A stretch of DNA of 64,000 nt from Casuarina equisetifolia (GCA_028551475.1 CM052359.1:23995583-24059582), one strand, 5' to 3'; shown: positions 36,901-49,460, numbered from the stretch's first letter. The notes: generated from the letters alone by a model not told the origin. Translations and numbers: made by a program.

Positions 36901-37935
36901 ATGTCTGGGCTGATTGAAGGACTTCCTGACGCTGTTGCTCTTAGGTGCCTCGCACTGGTCCCTTTCTACCTTCATCCGAAGTTGGAGCTTGTTTCTCGTT
37001 CCTGGCAAGCTGCTATTCGTAGCCCTGAACTATTTAAAGCTCGGCAGGAGTTAGGGGCGACAGAGGATCTATTATCTGTGTGCGCTTTTGACCCTGAAAA
37101 TTTGTGGCAGCTTTATGACCCTCTTCACGACCTGTGGATTACACTTCCAGTTCTACCCTCTAAAATTAGGCACCTTGCTCACTTTGGTGCTGTCTCCACT
37201 GCTGGAAAGCTTTTTGTGCTTGGTGGTGGCAGTGAAGCTGTTGACCCATTAACTGGTGACCAGGACGGGAGCTTTGCTACCAATGAGGTATGGTCATATG
37301 ATCCTGTAACAAGACGATGGTCCCCCCGTGCGTCTATGCTTGTACCTCGTGCTATGTTTGCATGCTGTGTTTGGGATGGAAAAATAGTGGTTGCAGGAGG
37401 TTTCACTAGCTGCCAAAAGTCAATTTCTCGGGCGGAAATGTATGACCCTGAGAAGGATGTGTGGATTAGAATGCCTGATCTACACCGAACCCACAATTCA
37501 GCGTGTTCAGGGATTGTGATTGGAGGGAAGGTGCACGTCTTGCACAAGGGGTTTTCGACAGTGCAAATCTTGGATAATGGGGGACTCGGGTGGACAGAAG
37601 AGGACTCTGGCTGGCCCCAGGGTCCCATGGCTGTTGCTAAGGGTGTTTTATACGTTATGAGTTATGGAATGATCTTGAAACAGGATGGGAACGTAAGGAA
37701 GGTGGTTGTTTCAGCGTTTGAATTTCGTAGGAGGATTGGGTTTGCAATGACAGGATTAGGAGACGAGATTTATGTTATTGGTGGAGTTCGGGGGCCTGAC
37801 CAGTGGAACTGGATCAAACAAATGTCAGATGTGGATGTGCTGACGGTGGGGAGTGAGAGACCAACTTGGCGCCAGGCAGCTCCTATGACAAGATGCCGTG
37901 GAACTGTTTTTGGTTGTACACAGCTGAGAATTTAG
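36901..37935 (+). CDS. SKIP30: F-box/kelch-repeat protein, SKIP30 type
   Basis: A single-exon frame of 344 residues starting MSGLIEGLPD. An ATG nine bases upstream is in frame, but relatives begin MSGL. The F-box is at residues about 4-45 (GLPDAVALRCLALVP, LVSRSWQAAIRSPELF) and binds SKP1/ASK in an SCF ubiquitin ligase. Kelch repeats follow: AGKLFVLGGG, NEVWSYDPVTRRWSPR, GKIVVAGGF, AEMYDPEKDVWIRMPDL and a last one with GDEIYVIGGV. The tail MTRCRGTVFGCTQL is characteristic of Arabidopsis SKIP30 (At3g63220, from memory). The kelch propeller would select the substrate, which is not known. The WD40 gene follows 635 bases downstream on the same strand. Confidence 0.93.
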   Translation: MSGLIEGLPDAVALRCLALVPFYLHPKLELVSRSWQAAIRSPELFKARQELGATEDLLSVCAFDPENLWQLYDPLHDLWITLPVLPSKIRHLAHFGAVSTAGKLFVLGGGSEAVDPLTGDQDGSFATNEVWSYDPVTRRWSPRASMLVPRAMFACCVWDGKIVVAGGFTSCQKSISRAEMYDPEKDVWIRMPDLHRTHNSACSGIVIGGKVHVLHKGFSTVQILDNGGLGWTEEDSGWPQGPMAVAKGVLYVMSYGMILKQDGNVRKVVVSAFEFRRRIGFAMTGLGDEIYVIGGVRGPDQWNWIKQMSDVDVLTVGSERPTWRQAAPMTRCRGTVFGCTQLRI

Positions 37936-38555
37936 TCCTATCTATTTGTTTCTTTTTTTGTTGTGAAATTGTACTGATGTGACGAATGCAGATCCCTCCT
38001 TTTGCAGACAATGAATGACCTATTTGCTGGCTACCTTGCTTTGTTTGTAAGCCATAGTTAATGGCCTTGTCTTCTGTTCCTGATTTGTAGTTCGGCACCA
38101 GTGGAACAGGCAAATGTAGCCCCTGAAATGGCTTTTATGAATTTATTTTTTTGTGGGTGTAAAAGGAAATTCGTATCCTTGTTTCTTCAAATAGAATGAA
38201 CCAACAACAATCTGTTGCCAACTTCATCTTCTTTATGTATCTTTGGGTGTTGTAGAATTGCTGGATTAAAGGAATTAATTTTAAAATATTTCAGATAAGT
38301 AGGATATAGGAAGATCAAAAATCACGGTAATTCAGAGTAAAAATGACAATGTGGAATAGGTACTTGAAGATTACCCATTCCCTTTGCAAATAATAACGAG
38401 AGCAAAGAGGAACAATGAGCCACAACCCCTATGATTAAATAATTAGATGGGCCTCCAGAAGCCTCAACGTCGAATACAGGTTTTAATTTTTGTTTTCTTT
38501 AGGTCCGAACCATTAAACCCTGAAAATTCAAAATAGTACGAGGCGCTAAACCGCA

Positions 38556-38563
38556 AAACCCTA
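38556..38563 (+). promoter_or_regulatory. Telo-box at the TRM82/WDR4 leader
   Basis: AAACCCTA lies seven bases upstream of the ATG of the tRNA-methyltransferase subunit gene. The same motif, in the gene's direction, precedes the uL24 gene in this window. Confidence 0.5.
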
Positions 38564-38569
38564 GCAGGA

Positions 38570-41500
38570 ATGGAGGACACTCCGACGGAGGGAGAAAACA
38601 GCAGAGATATCGAGGTTGCTCCCGCCCTTATCGCCGTCCACCCGACCCAGGAATCTGTGGCTGTCGCCGTCGGGTCGGACCTTCGCCTCTTCGACCTTCT
38701 GTGAGCTTCCACTAACTTCTTTTTTCTTTGCCTCAGTTTCGGTTGTTCGTTGTTGATAAGGATCCGTAAATGGGTCGTCCCGAATTAAGTTTTTCGGATC
38801 GGAAGTTTGCGAAAGTGGAAAAGATATATTTTTTTTACCATTCAATCAAAATGGCAATTTGGAAGTTTGAGATGCTTTTGTCTGATATGACTCCAAGTTA
38901 AGCTGAGTTTGATTGTTGAGAGTGTAAGGAAAAGTTTGCTAGGCTCAGTAAAGTAGTCGTATTGGCAGAGTTGAATTGTGGGTTTTGTTTCCTCAGTTCT
39001 TAAATGTTCAAAATTGAGAAACTTGAATTGAGCTTTCCTTCACTTCTAGAATCAAATGAAGTGCGGATTATGTTATCCAACCAAAAAAAAAAAAAAAAAC
39101 ACTGCTGATCTTTTGCCATTTTCGTTGCTCAAGTTCTGAATGTGAATTGCAATTGGGATAATTTGATGCCAGGTTCAATACTTTGTAAAATCTTTCATGC
39201 AGTGCAAGAGTGTAACTGGGATAACAAACTTTTTCTCCCTTTTTCTTTTTTCTTCCTTTTTTACAGTGGAGACAATTCAGTTTCTTTAGTGGACGATTCA
39301 TGTGGCCCAACTCATAAAGATTCCATAAGAGCTATTCGTTATGGTGCAAACGGGAGGCTTTTTGTATCAGCAGGCGATGATAAACTTGTCAAGATATGGT
39401 CCACAGTGTCTTGGCGCTGCATTTGTACTGTGTAGGTCTTAAACTACACGGGGCTTTATGTGCTATAAAAGTTTCATCTTACTTGATAGAGGCATTTCGA
39501 AACCTTCATTTTTATAAGCTTTCATGGAGTTTATAGAATACTATGTATCACACAGGCATCAATGCAATATGTATTATCATATCCCACTGCTCTCCCCTGT
39601 GCCTTAGTATCATGCACGCGCGAATTCAGCAATAGCATTGAATGTATTTCACGCCTGCTAAAAGTTTCCGCCTTTCCTTTGAAATGAATTTTTCCAACTT
39701 TTTTAACAGGTCCTCTGAGAAAAGAGTGAGTGCAGTTGCAGTGAGTGCTGAAGGTTTGTATGTCTGTTTTGCCGACAAATTTGGGGTCATTTGGCTTGTG
39801 GACCTGGATGGCATTGATGAAAATCAACCTTTAATGGATAAGAAGGCAGCACCGATGCTTTCCCATTACTGTAGCATCATCACTAGCCTGGTAAGTATTG
39901 CTATTATTGATTTTTCTTTTGTGATTTCTGTTTGCATGTCTGCATATTCTGCTTCTGCGACTTGGCTGCAGAAAAATAGATTATTGGTTCATAGCTATAG
40001 TGATTGTCATCGAAGCATACCTCATTTCCTTTTTCATGAGATATTATATAATGTTACTGCCTTTCTTCTCTGCTTTTGGATGGTTTCGTTTCTATTTATT
40101 TTTGATTTTGTATTGCTGAGGTTCTTGATAGATGTGTTGGCAGATTTCTTGATAGATTAGGAATAGCTATAGCCTATCATCTTACTGATTACATGATTTT
40201 CACATTTGAGCTGGCTTTCTATACTTTGTGCAGGAATTTTCACCCGATGGGAGGTTTATTCTTAGTGCTGATCGAGATTTCAAAATTCGTGTAATCCATC
40301 TGTACTACCTATTAAATGAGTGAAAAAGTGTATTTGGTCTTCCATCTTTTCACAATATTATTCATGTATAGGTTACTGTGTTTCCCAAGAAGCCTTTGGA
40401 TGGGGCGCATGACATACAAAGCTTTTGCCTCGGTCATACTGAGTGAGTGTGATTTTCTTATCACATCTTTTAAAAAACGAAGAATGCAGATTACCATTGG
40501 CAAGATAATTGTACTATTTTCTTAATCAAAATTCTTTATCATGCTTGCCACTTATCAAAGGTATCGATTCCTTGATAGCATAGTCCTCCTTATCTTACCC
40601 TGTGCAAGTACTTCTCTGGTTGCTAGACATTAATTTCTGAAACTTTCATGTATCTATTGCCAGATTCGTGTCCTGCGTTGCCTTTGTTTATTCCTCAGAG
40701 TACCCCCAAGGGTTTCTTGTCTCTGGAAGCGGTGATTCAACAGTATGTAATTGGAACAACTCCGCATAATAGAGAACATTTGCTTTAAGGTGTAGTTTTT
40801 GGACTAACAGAGGTCCATGTTGCCTTTTTAGGTCCGATTATGGGATATTTCCTCGGGATCACTCCTTGATACTTGTAAAGTTGAAGCAAAGGTATTCCAC
40901 GTCTTTGAGTATTTGTGAGGTTCCAACTCATCTATCTTTTCTTCTGAAATATCACTTGTCTTGTAAGGGTTAAGGATCTAAATGATCTGAAATTTGTAGG
41001 GTGATATTAATCTTGTTTATTTGTGTCTTTAAAGAGTCCCATATTATAAGCAAAATAGTAGTTTGAAAATTCCGTGTTAAAAGTATAGCATGATATAAAA
41101 GATAGTTATTGGCTGAGATTTTCAAACAAGCTGGTAGAATTTCGTTGCCCTTTGCCATTGGCCTGGTTGTTTACTTGCTTTCAATTTCGCTTGCTTCCTG
41201 AAGGCAGGGCCTTTGGAGTCTAATGGAGTAGAGGAGTGCAATTCTGCTGTTACCAATCTGTGCACCATGCCAGATGGTACACTTATTGCAGTTGCGATTC
41301 AAAGGCAAGTCATTAAGCCCTTCTTGCAGTATTATATCTTCATGATGCATTCTATTTGAATCTTCATGTCTCAGTACTTGTTATTGGTTTTAATTGTAGC
41401 TTGCAAGGAATATTGTTGTTGAGCTGTGACCTTTCTTCTCAAACCCTTTCGATTGCAAAGGTAAGGACTCAACCTCTTGGTAGTTTTAACAGTTGTATCC

Positions 41501-42235
41501 TAATGACTCCTCAGAAGAACAGACAGCCTTGTGATGAGGCACTTTCAGATGCATTAATTTATTAGGTCCATTATGTCCGGTTGATCTGTTTCTTGATATT
41601 GGTTGACAATGCCATAGATCTAAGTAGTTGTTTTATCCTGTTCAGCCTCTTGTCAATCTTTCTTTTCATCTCTAAACTGTTTAGGACTAGATTCTTTCTC
41701 GTGTCATACTTTATATTTCTTGAAGTGTTTTAGCAATGTATCTTCAGCTAATCGCTGGAGATTCGGGGTTGAGCCAGCTGAAGACATTGTGAATCACAAA
41801 AAAAAAGTTTTTTGATTTTTCTATTTCCTACCTGTTTGATTCTTCTAGGTGGTTCCCATCGTGGAAGAGACCTTCATTCCTACAAGCCTAAGCGCTAGCT
41901 CTTCAGGGTTATTGTGGATGGTGGCAGGTGTCTCTAACCTACGTGGTCTTGATCACTCTTCTTTGGCCCGTTTGAGGGTTATCTCGGGTTTTAGGAAAAG
42001 CAGTCTCTGTTCTCCGGAGCTTGAACCAATTGTCTTGAAAGATAATGAAATTCCAGGTGGTGATAAACTGCTGGAGAGGTTGCAGGGAAGTTTGTCGGTT
42101 GAGGAAAAGGTTTTCATGGCGGCTGCCGAAGCAGTGAAGACGGCAATGAGCAATTTGTTAGTTAAAAAGCAATACTCTGCAGATAAACGAGAACTTAGAA
42201 AGAGAACCAGAAATGATAGAAAAATCAAGCAGTGA
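38570..42235 (+). CDS. tRNA (guanine-N7)-methyltransferase non-catalytic subunit, WDR4/Trm82 type, ten exons
   Basis: Exons are 38570-38700, 39267-39431, 39710-39890, 40234-40290, 40372-40442, 40664-40742, 40832-40891, 41204-41304, 41400-41460 and 41849-42235. Together they are 1293 bases, giving 430 residues. The protein is a WD40 propeller: IAVHPTQESVAVAVG, IRAIRYGANGRLFVSAGDDKLVKIWS, VSAVAVSAEGLYVCFADKFGVIWLVDL, LEFSPDGRFILSADRDFKIRV and VSCVAFVYSS...GSGDSTVRLWD. It ends in a basic tail (KRELRKRTRNDRKIK). In yeast and animals this subunit pairs with Trm8/METTL1 to make m7G46 in tRNA. The ADRDFKIRVTVFP segment, the insertion after HYCSIITS and the overall length fit Trm82. The Arabidopsis counterpart is At1g03110 (from memory). 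The eighth intron starts GCAAGT in place of GT (see findings). Confidence 0.9.
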
Positions 42236-42522
42236 TGAGTTTCTTGCAACGGCAGCAACTCTTTTAAAACTGATTTTTTTAACCACCCGCCATTGATATA
42301 TTTGTAGTTCTCTCATGTCCTTGTAATACTAGTTATTTGTGTTTGTACCAACATCAAAAATGCAACTTAAGGCAGGTTATATTTAGATGGAGATACTGCT
42401 CGACGAAGGTGGAGCTCAACTGAAACCAAGCAGTAAGGAAACAAAAGTGCCCGAAATTTTGGTTATTTTTCAGCATCTGTTCTACAAAGGGCAAAGGAAA
42501 CATTTAAGGTTAAAGTGGCTAC
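42236..42522. other. 3' flank of the TRM82/WDR4 gene
   Basis: Probable 3' UTR and terminator region, ending at the left edge of the gypsy element. Confidence 0.5.
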
Positions 42523-42758
42523 TGTGATGGGGGTACGGTAAAACGATGGGAAAATTATTGTCAATCTTGCTTTTTGTTACGGGCGTTGGTGCAACCCAAA
42601 ATAAGACCCAATAACCTCCAAAGCCCAACAAAGGAAAAACAACAAAAGAAAAAGACTTAAGAGACACAAGCACAATATTCTTAACGAGTCCTTCATTCCC
42701 TAAAACTACACTTATACATCACTTCACCTTCTCCATGGCATACGATAGGCGTGTAACA
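42523..42758 (-). repeat. 3' LTR of the minus-strand gypsy element
   Basis: On the plus strand it starts TGTGATGGGG and ends TGTAACA, giving TGTTACA...CA in element orientation. The inner edge is well supported by the match to 49460-49715; the outer edge is an estimate. Confidence 0.65.
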
Positions 42759-42834
42759 TTTCCACTCCCATTAGAGCTGCCTTGTCCTCTAGGCGGAAAC
42801 TAGTATACCTCAACAAGAATGAGGTCTTTTCTTC

Positions 42835-43125
42835 CTAAGTGACATCTAAGGGTGCTCTACCTTTTGAATACACTAAAAATTTTGTGTGACTCTTAACTCG
42901 TCTCTTCTTAAGAACAGCTTGCGGAAGGAACTCTAATTTCTCTTTGCAAATTGTAGTAGGAAGGATTGATGGGGTTAGTAGTCCTAATCCAACACAACAT
43001 TTCAACCTAGATACATAAAAAACTTGATGTATCCTTAACCCCTCAGGTAACTCCAACTTGTATGCCATTGTTCTCATCCTTTGTAATACTTTAAAAGGAC
43101 CACAATACTTAAGAGATAGCTTCAA
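42835..43125 (-). pseudogene. Gypsy integrase C-terminal fragment
   Basis: A 96-codon open stretch of the decayed pol gene. It has LSLKYCGPFKVLQR, AYKLELPEGLRIHQVFYVS and a chromo-like end (LPQAVLKKRRVK, FLVYSKGRAP). It is the longest uninterrupted piece of the element but lacks the catalytic core. Confidence 0.8.
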
Positions 43126-44829
43126 TTTCTCCCTTTAGCCACAATGGTTTGATGGTAGTTTAGCAATTTTAGGTATATTTGTTCACCCACATCAAACTAT
43201 ATCTCAAACCTTTTGCAATCATAAAACTTCTTCATTTGGAATTGTAACTTTTCCAAATTCTACTTCAACATGGCTAACTATTACTCTTGCTCTTCCATTA
43301 ACTACTTAATTGAAGTTACTACCATAGATCTAGGAATGTATGACACTAGGCTAAAGGGATGACACCTATAAATAAACTTATAGGATGTATGAAGGGTAGC
43401 CTCATGTAAGCTGGTAATATAACAATAATGTAATCAAGAAAGCCATTTGCTTCACTCCCTTGGAGTATCCCCATAAAATGTTGAAGATACATCTTAATAA
43501 CTCAATTCACAGCCTTCATTTGCCCATTTGATTAGGGGTGATAAGCTAAAATGAAATTAGAACTAGTTTCCTAAATTTAAACTAGTTCTTTTTTAGAAAA
43601 AATTATTAAACATCATATTCCTATTGCAAACAATGGATTTGGGCATTCCATACAACTTGAAGATGTGATCAAAGAAGGCTTGAGCAATTATCTACATGGT
43701 ATTAGGACGTGCTAAAGCAATGAAGTGGCTAAATTTGGATAAATGATTTGCAACTGCTAAAATGATTGACGTTCTCCTTAACATTGACAACTTATCAAGA
43801 AAGTCTATGAAGATGTCATCTTACACTTATTTTGAAATAGATAGTGACTATAACTTCCTTATGAGAAGTGAATTACTATCTTTACATTTCTGACAAATGA
43901 TACATTCACTAACTTACTTAGTGATGGACTTCTTCATATCCTGCCAAAAGAACACTTCCTATATGCACTTAAGAGATTTCTATGTGCCTTCATGAGTACT
44001 TGCATGGATTTTATTAATGATCATTGGAATCAATGTAGAGGCATTGTCTAAGTAGGTTCGCCTATTTTAAAATATTACTCATCCTTTGTATTCCTAAGGC
44101 ATAATAGCTTCATCTTACTAGATCATTTCCACTAATTTATGTAATTCTGTATTGAATGCCACCCCATCAATAATAATATCAATCAATTGAGGAATATGTT
44201 TTGAAATGTCTTAGGCCAATTCTTTTTTCACTTCCTTATTACCTTAAAACAATGCATCTACAACCACATTTTCTTGTTTTGGCCGATACTCTTACCACAA
44301 AATCATACCATTTAAGTTTAAGCAACCATCTTTATTACATGGGAGTAATGATCTTCTATTCTAACAAGTACTTCAAACTTTTATGGTCCATTCTTATAAT
44401 AAATTGTCACCTAATCAAATAATGTCTCCACTTTTGAACTACCATGACTATAGATAACATCTCTCTTTTATATGTAGATAGCTCTAAGTGATGCTTATGC
44501 AATATCGTACTAAAGAAAGCAATAGATCTAGCTCCTTAAGTTGATATTGCTCATACTCCTTGCCTTAAAGCATCACACTCCACAATAAATGTTTACAAAA
44601 AATTTGGTAGGGCCAACACTAAAGCTATTGTGATGACAATTTTCAACCTTTTCAAAAGCTTCTTATGCCTTCTATGAGCATTTAAAAGCATTATTCTTTA
44701 ATAACTTTGTAAGCAGTTTTGTGATCCTCCCATAATGGTTGATAAACTTGTAATAATATCTAGTCATTGCAAGGAATTCTTTGAAAGCCTTAAAAGGCCA
44801 TGCCAAAATAGCCTCAATTTTATCATGAT

Positions 44830-45060
44830 CAATCAATGCCTATTTTTCACCCATTACATGGCCTAAGTATTTCACCTCTCGACATCCAAACTCACATTTA
44901 GACTATTTTATAAAAAGTTAATACTATCGTAGAATATCAAATACTAGTGCACATGCTTTAAGTGATTCTCCCAACTCTTATTATAGTCCAAAATGTTATC
45001 AAAGAACACCAAAACAATTTTATGTAACATGTCTTGGAAGATTATATAAAGACTAGAAGG
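44830..45060 (-). pseudogene. Gypsy reverse-transcriptase fragment with altered active site
   Basis: The minus strand reads FFDNILDYNKSWENHLKHV, then SKCEFG-CREVKYLGHVMG. The second aspartate of the catalytic FFDD pair is replaced by asparagine, and stops occur nearby, so the enzyme is dead. Confidence 0.75.
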
Positions 45061-47314
45061 TAGTAAGTCCATTTGTCAACCTAAAAGACATGACCAAGAA
45101 CTTAAAATGGCTATGGTAGGTTCAAAACATTATTTTCTCAATATCTTTTTCCTATATCCAAATTCGATAATAACAAGAACAAAGATCCAACTTAGAAAAA
45201 AACTAGGCTTTATGCAATTCATCCAACAATTCATCAACAGTGGAAATAAAAAACTTATCCTTCACAATGTGTTTGTTCAACCCCCTACAATTTACACGTA
45301 ATCTTCATGAGTCATCTAACTTCTTAACCAACAATACTAAAGGAAAGAATGTGCTCACACTCAATTGAATCATTCCATTCTTGAGTAATTCAACAGCTAA
45401 CCTCTCAATCTACCCCTTATACATTTAAGGGTATCAATATGGATGAACTAAAATATGATCCCCATTCCCCTTTAAGGTTATATGATGATCATGGCTTTGA
45501 GATGGCAACAATTGTTTTGGATTTTTAAAAATTTTTGCGTACCAATCCAATAGATTTTTCATTCTAGGTTGTACTAGTTCAAGAGTGCTTCTAATGTTAT
45601 TCAAACTATATAATTGTATAACCACCACCATCCATCTTTATTTAACTCTTTGTTTACATCCTTCCTAAGTTGCACTAAATCCTAACGACCATGATTACCC
45701 TATAGTTCCACCTCTCTTCTAACATAATGAAATATCATTCTCATTGTCTTGAAATTCCACATTACATCACATAAAATTTCTATCCGTTGAATGCCTAAAA
45801 CATCATTTGAAGCCTTCATTGGTAATATAAACAACTTAAGATGCATTATTACTCCATGATTCATAACTTCAATACCTGTATATTTTCCTTGCCTTGAACT
45901 TCCTCCCCAATAGTCACCCAAACTTTAAAATCATGATCCTTATCAATTCATAATTTAATACAATCTACAAACCTCTTACTAATAAAATTATGGGTGCTTT
46001 CAATGCCAATTAACACCCCAACCTTTTTATGATACTTCATTAGACTCTTATCTACTTTCATGGTTCTTGGCGCATGACCCTTATATATAGCATTAAGAAA
46101 TACTACTAAAGTTACCTTAATATAGCTTCTGCCATAATGTTCTGTCATTCTTTCTCCTTACTTTCTTCCAACTCATTTAATTAAACAATCTTCAATTGAA
46201 ATAGCTTTTCCTTACAACAATGCCAAGGTGTGCACTTTTTGTCACAATAGAAACATAAGCCTTTTGCTTTTCACTCCTCATATTGCTTAGTTGTCATCCT
46301 CTTAATTAGCAAGGAGTTTGGCCCCTTACCCTTACTCAAAATAGGTGTTTCACACTAGCTCTTTCTACCACTTAAACTTGTGCCACCTTTATGGGTTTTG
46401 TAGCACTTCTCAAAGTTCTTTGCCAACCCCATTGCCTCCATGAGATTTTGTGGTCTATTAGTCTTAACGTCATCTATAATTTCAAACTTGAGACCATTAA
46501 CAAACCTATCCACTTACTGCCTTGGCAACAAAGGACCTTCCTTGAGTAACAATGATGAATACTTCTCATAATAATCTATTATTCTTGTTTGTACCAACTT
46601 CATTTGTGTTCCATAATGATTCTTGAATTCACTTTCCTCAAATTATTTGATCATTGTATCGTTAATATTATCCCAAGTAAGTATCTTACCTATTGCTTTA
46701 TGTTATTTCTTAACACTTGGAACCATTTAAGGACACTATCAAACACATTCCAAGCAATAATTTTAACCTTTTCCCAATCGGTGTAGGGATATAATTTAAA
46801 ATATTTGGTTACATGGTAAATACAATCAGTAGGATCTTTAATGCCATTAAAGTAAGGAAAGTAGGGATTAGGCTTTAAAGCTTTATTCTCCTTATCATAG
46901 TGGCCTTAGTCTTCTCCACCACAATCTTACACCTTTCCATTACAGATCTTACAATCTTGTTTTCCATGCTTATTCTTTTTCTCCATACCTCCTCATGCTA
47001 CAAAAATAATGCAAATTCAAGCAAATAAAGAGGAATTCAAATATTTTCTCATGAACATTGCATTATTTATTGCTTAAAAATAGGTGAAATAACTCTATAA
47101 AAATAGAGTTATCATCTTCACTAGTTTTTTTTTTTGGCAAGAGTTGTTTAATTTGTAGGGAATAAGACTTAATTACTCCACTGCTTATCACCCTCAATCA
47201 AATGGACAAACAGAAGTAGTAAACCAGGTCCTAAAGATGTATTTGAGGTGTTTCACTGGTGACCAACCAAAGTATTATGTTAAGTGGTTACCATGGATTG
47301 AATTATGTTATAAT

Positions 47315-47406
47315 ATAGGCATATACAACTCCTCAGGAAAAAGCCCTTACAATGTTATGCATAGGCATATACAACTCCTCAGGAAAAAGCCCTTACAATG
47401 TTATGC
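47315..47406 (+). repeat. 46-bp perfect tandem duplication in integrase relic
   Basis: The unit starting ATAGGCATATACAACTCC occurs at 47315-47360 and 47361-47406. The length of 46 is not a multiple of three, so it shifts the integrase frame. Confidence 0.9.
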
Positions 47407-47994
47407 ATAGGCATCCTCCTCCTTTCCCTTTAGATTATATACTAGAAGTCACTTTTGTGGAGTCAACAAAAAAGAATTACTTGAAAGGGATTAGGTTATA
47501 AAGGTACAAAGGGAGAAGCTCATAAACTTCCAAAATTAAATTAAGAAGGTTTATGATAAAGGGAGGACAGATAGAGAGCTTCAAGTAAAAAGATATGGTT
47601 TTCCTATGATTGCAGCATTAGCGTTAGTTATTAGTGAGCATGAAGCATATACATAAACTTTTTCATATGTATTATAGGCATTTTGAGATTCTAGAGAGAG
47701 TAGAAGCTTTAGCATAAAAGCTAAAACTACCAGAGGTTTCAAAGATTTCACCTAGTATTCCATGTTTGGTTCTTGAAGAAGTGCTTGGGTTGAGGGGTGC
47801 AAGTGCAAGCAAAACTTTTAGCTTATGTAGAAGCAAAAGGTGTTATGTTAGCTTAACCTCAAACCATCCTCCAAACTAGGATGAGGAAAGGCATAGAAGA
47901 AGTGCTGGTGTTGCGAAAAGAATTGTCTACCATTGATGCTACTTGGCATCCTGTGGATCATATGCGTTTAAGATGCCTAAATTTCAACCTTCGG

Positions 47995-48770
47995 GACAAG
48001 GTTTTTGTTTAAGGGGGAAGGAATTGTCACGGGCATAACTTTACTATTGTAAGTATTATAGTTTTTGTTATAATAGGTGTTTAGGAACGCCTTTGCATGG
48101 GCTTTTAAGCAATTAGGTTGGGTAAGTTGAGACCCAAAGATGCTATATGTAATTAAGAGGAAAAAATAGTAATTGCCCAAACTATTGTAAATTAAGGGAA
48201 CCCGCACACGATAACTTTATATTAGTTTATGCAAAAATGTGTGTTTCCTTTTGGTGTTGTGTCCTCTAGATGCAGGTGTGCAGTGTTCACATTGATGCTG
48301 AGGTGTTGTTTTCTTTAAATGTGGTTTATTTTCATATCCTTACTTAACTCTTATGTATTTTGTTAGTTATGTGTCCTCTAGACAAGGTTTTTGTTTAAGG
48401 GGGAAGGAATTGTCATAGGCATAACTTTACTATTGTAAATATTATAGTTTTTGTTATAATAGGTGTTTAGGAACGCCCTTGCATGGGCTTTTAAGCAATT
48501 AGGTTGGGTAAGTTGAGACCTAAAGATGTTATATGTAATTAAGAGGAAAAAATAGTAATTACCAAAACTATTGTAAATTAGGGGAACTCGTACACGAGAA
48601 CTTTATATTAGTTTATGCAAAAACGTGTGTTTTCTTTGTAGATTCAAGAGTGTTGTGTCCTCTAGATGCAGGTGTGTAATGTCCACATTAATGCCGAGGT
48701 GTTGTTTCCTTTAGATGTGGTTTGTTTTCATATCCTTACTTAACTTTTATATATTTTGTTAGTTATGTGG
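47995..48770 (+). repeat. Tandem copies of purine tract plus LTR segment
   Basis: A unit of about 386 bp starting GACAAGGTTTTTGTTTAAGG occurs at 47995-48380 and about 48381-48770. Each copy carries the purine tract followed by TGTCACGGGC or TGTCATAGGC and the same AT-rich sequence through TTTTGTTAGTTATGTG. The copies differ at scattered positions and by a 10-20 bp indel. Confidence 0.85.
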
Positions 48771-49460
48771 AAAGGGTGGTTGTTATTTGGAAGATTTTAT
48801 ATTGGGTTGATAGTTTGTTGTAGTTGTTGGATGTGCTCTGAATTAATTGGTTGAAGAAAATTGTAACTAGAAAGAATGAAAAAGGGAAACATAACCAGAG
48901 TTTAGATTACCTGTTACAATCCCATTGGCCTTTAAAAGGGAAGTCAAATTTAGTTCGTGCCATCTTACCTCTTGATGAGTCAACAAGTTTCTTGCCAAAG
49001 TTGGTCTTTGTACCATTACCGAAAGCCTTAAACACCACGAACCCACTTGCGTTGTTCTTCTGTGAGTTGGATGCATCCATACCATTAGATTGGCCACTCC
49101 CCAGAATGGCTTGCTTAAACTTTGCCATCTACTAGGTCATGGTAAGGATCTCACTACATCTGCTACATTTGCTTTTGTTACTCCAAGAAACAACAATCGA
49201 TGTTAGTTTCCACTATGGCTTCCACAACCATCCTCACCTTCAGTCGAGCAGGCTTAGGTACCACCTTGTTACTGGGCAACGATGGCGGCAATAGCTTTCT
49301 AAGAATGTATTCTTGGACTATTAACCTAAAAATCCTCTTTAAAGAGTGATTAAAAGTGTCTTTGATTCTTCTCAATGGTTAGAAGGTTAAAAGAATAAGA
49401 AAATCACTTACCAAAAACGTAGATTCCATTGCTAAAAAGAGAAAGCAAGTGGCAGCACCA

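Larger units (their letters stand above)
47130..48770 (+). mobile_element. Second Ty3/gypsy fragment, plus strand, nested in the first
   Basis: Near its start the plus strand reads YSTAYHPQSNGQTEVVNQVLKMYLR, here shown only as the landmark YHPQSNGQTEVVN, a very conserved integrase segment. Downstream come degenerate integrase C-terminal pieces (ALA...KLKLPEVSKI, about 47700-47750), a purine tract (AAGGGGGAAGGAAT, about 48011-48025) and an LTR-like start TGTCACGGGCATAAC at 48027. Its orientation is opposite to the surrounding element. Multiple stops are present. The 5' half (gag, reverse transcriptase) is missing. Confidence 0.75.

Noticed and set aside
37179-37628. Minus-strand frame of 149 codons in SKIP30
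   Set aside because: It is the antisense shadow of the F-box/kelch frame.
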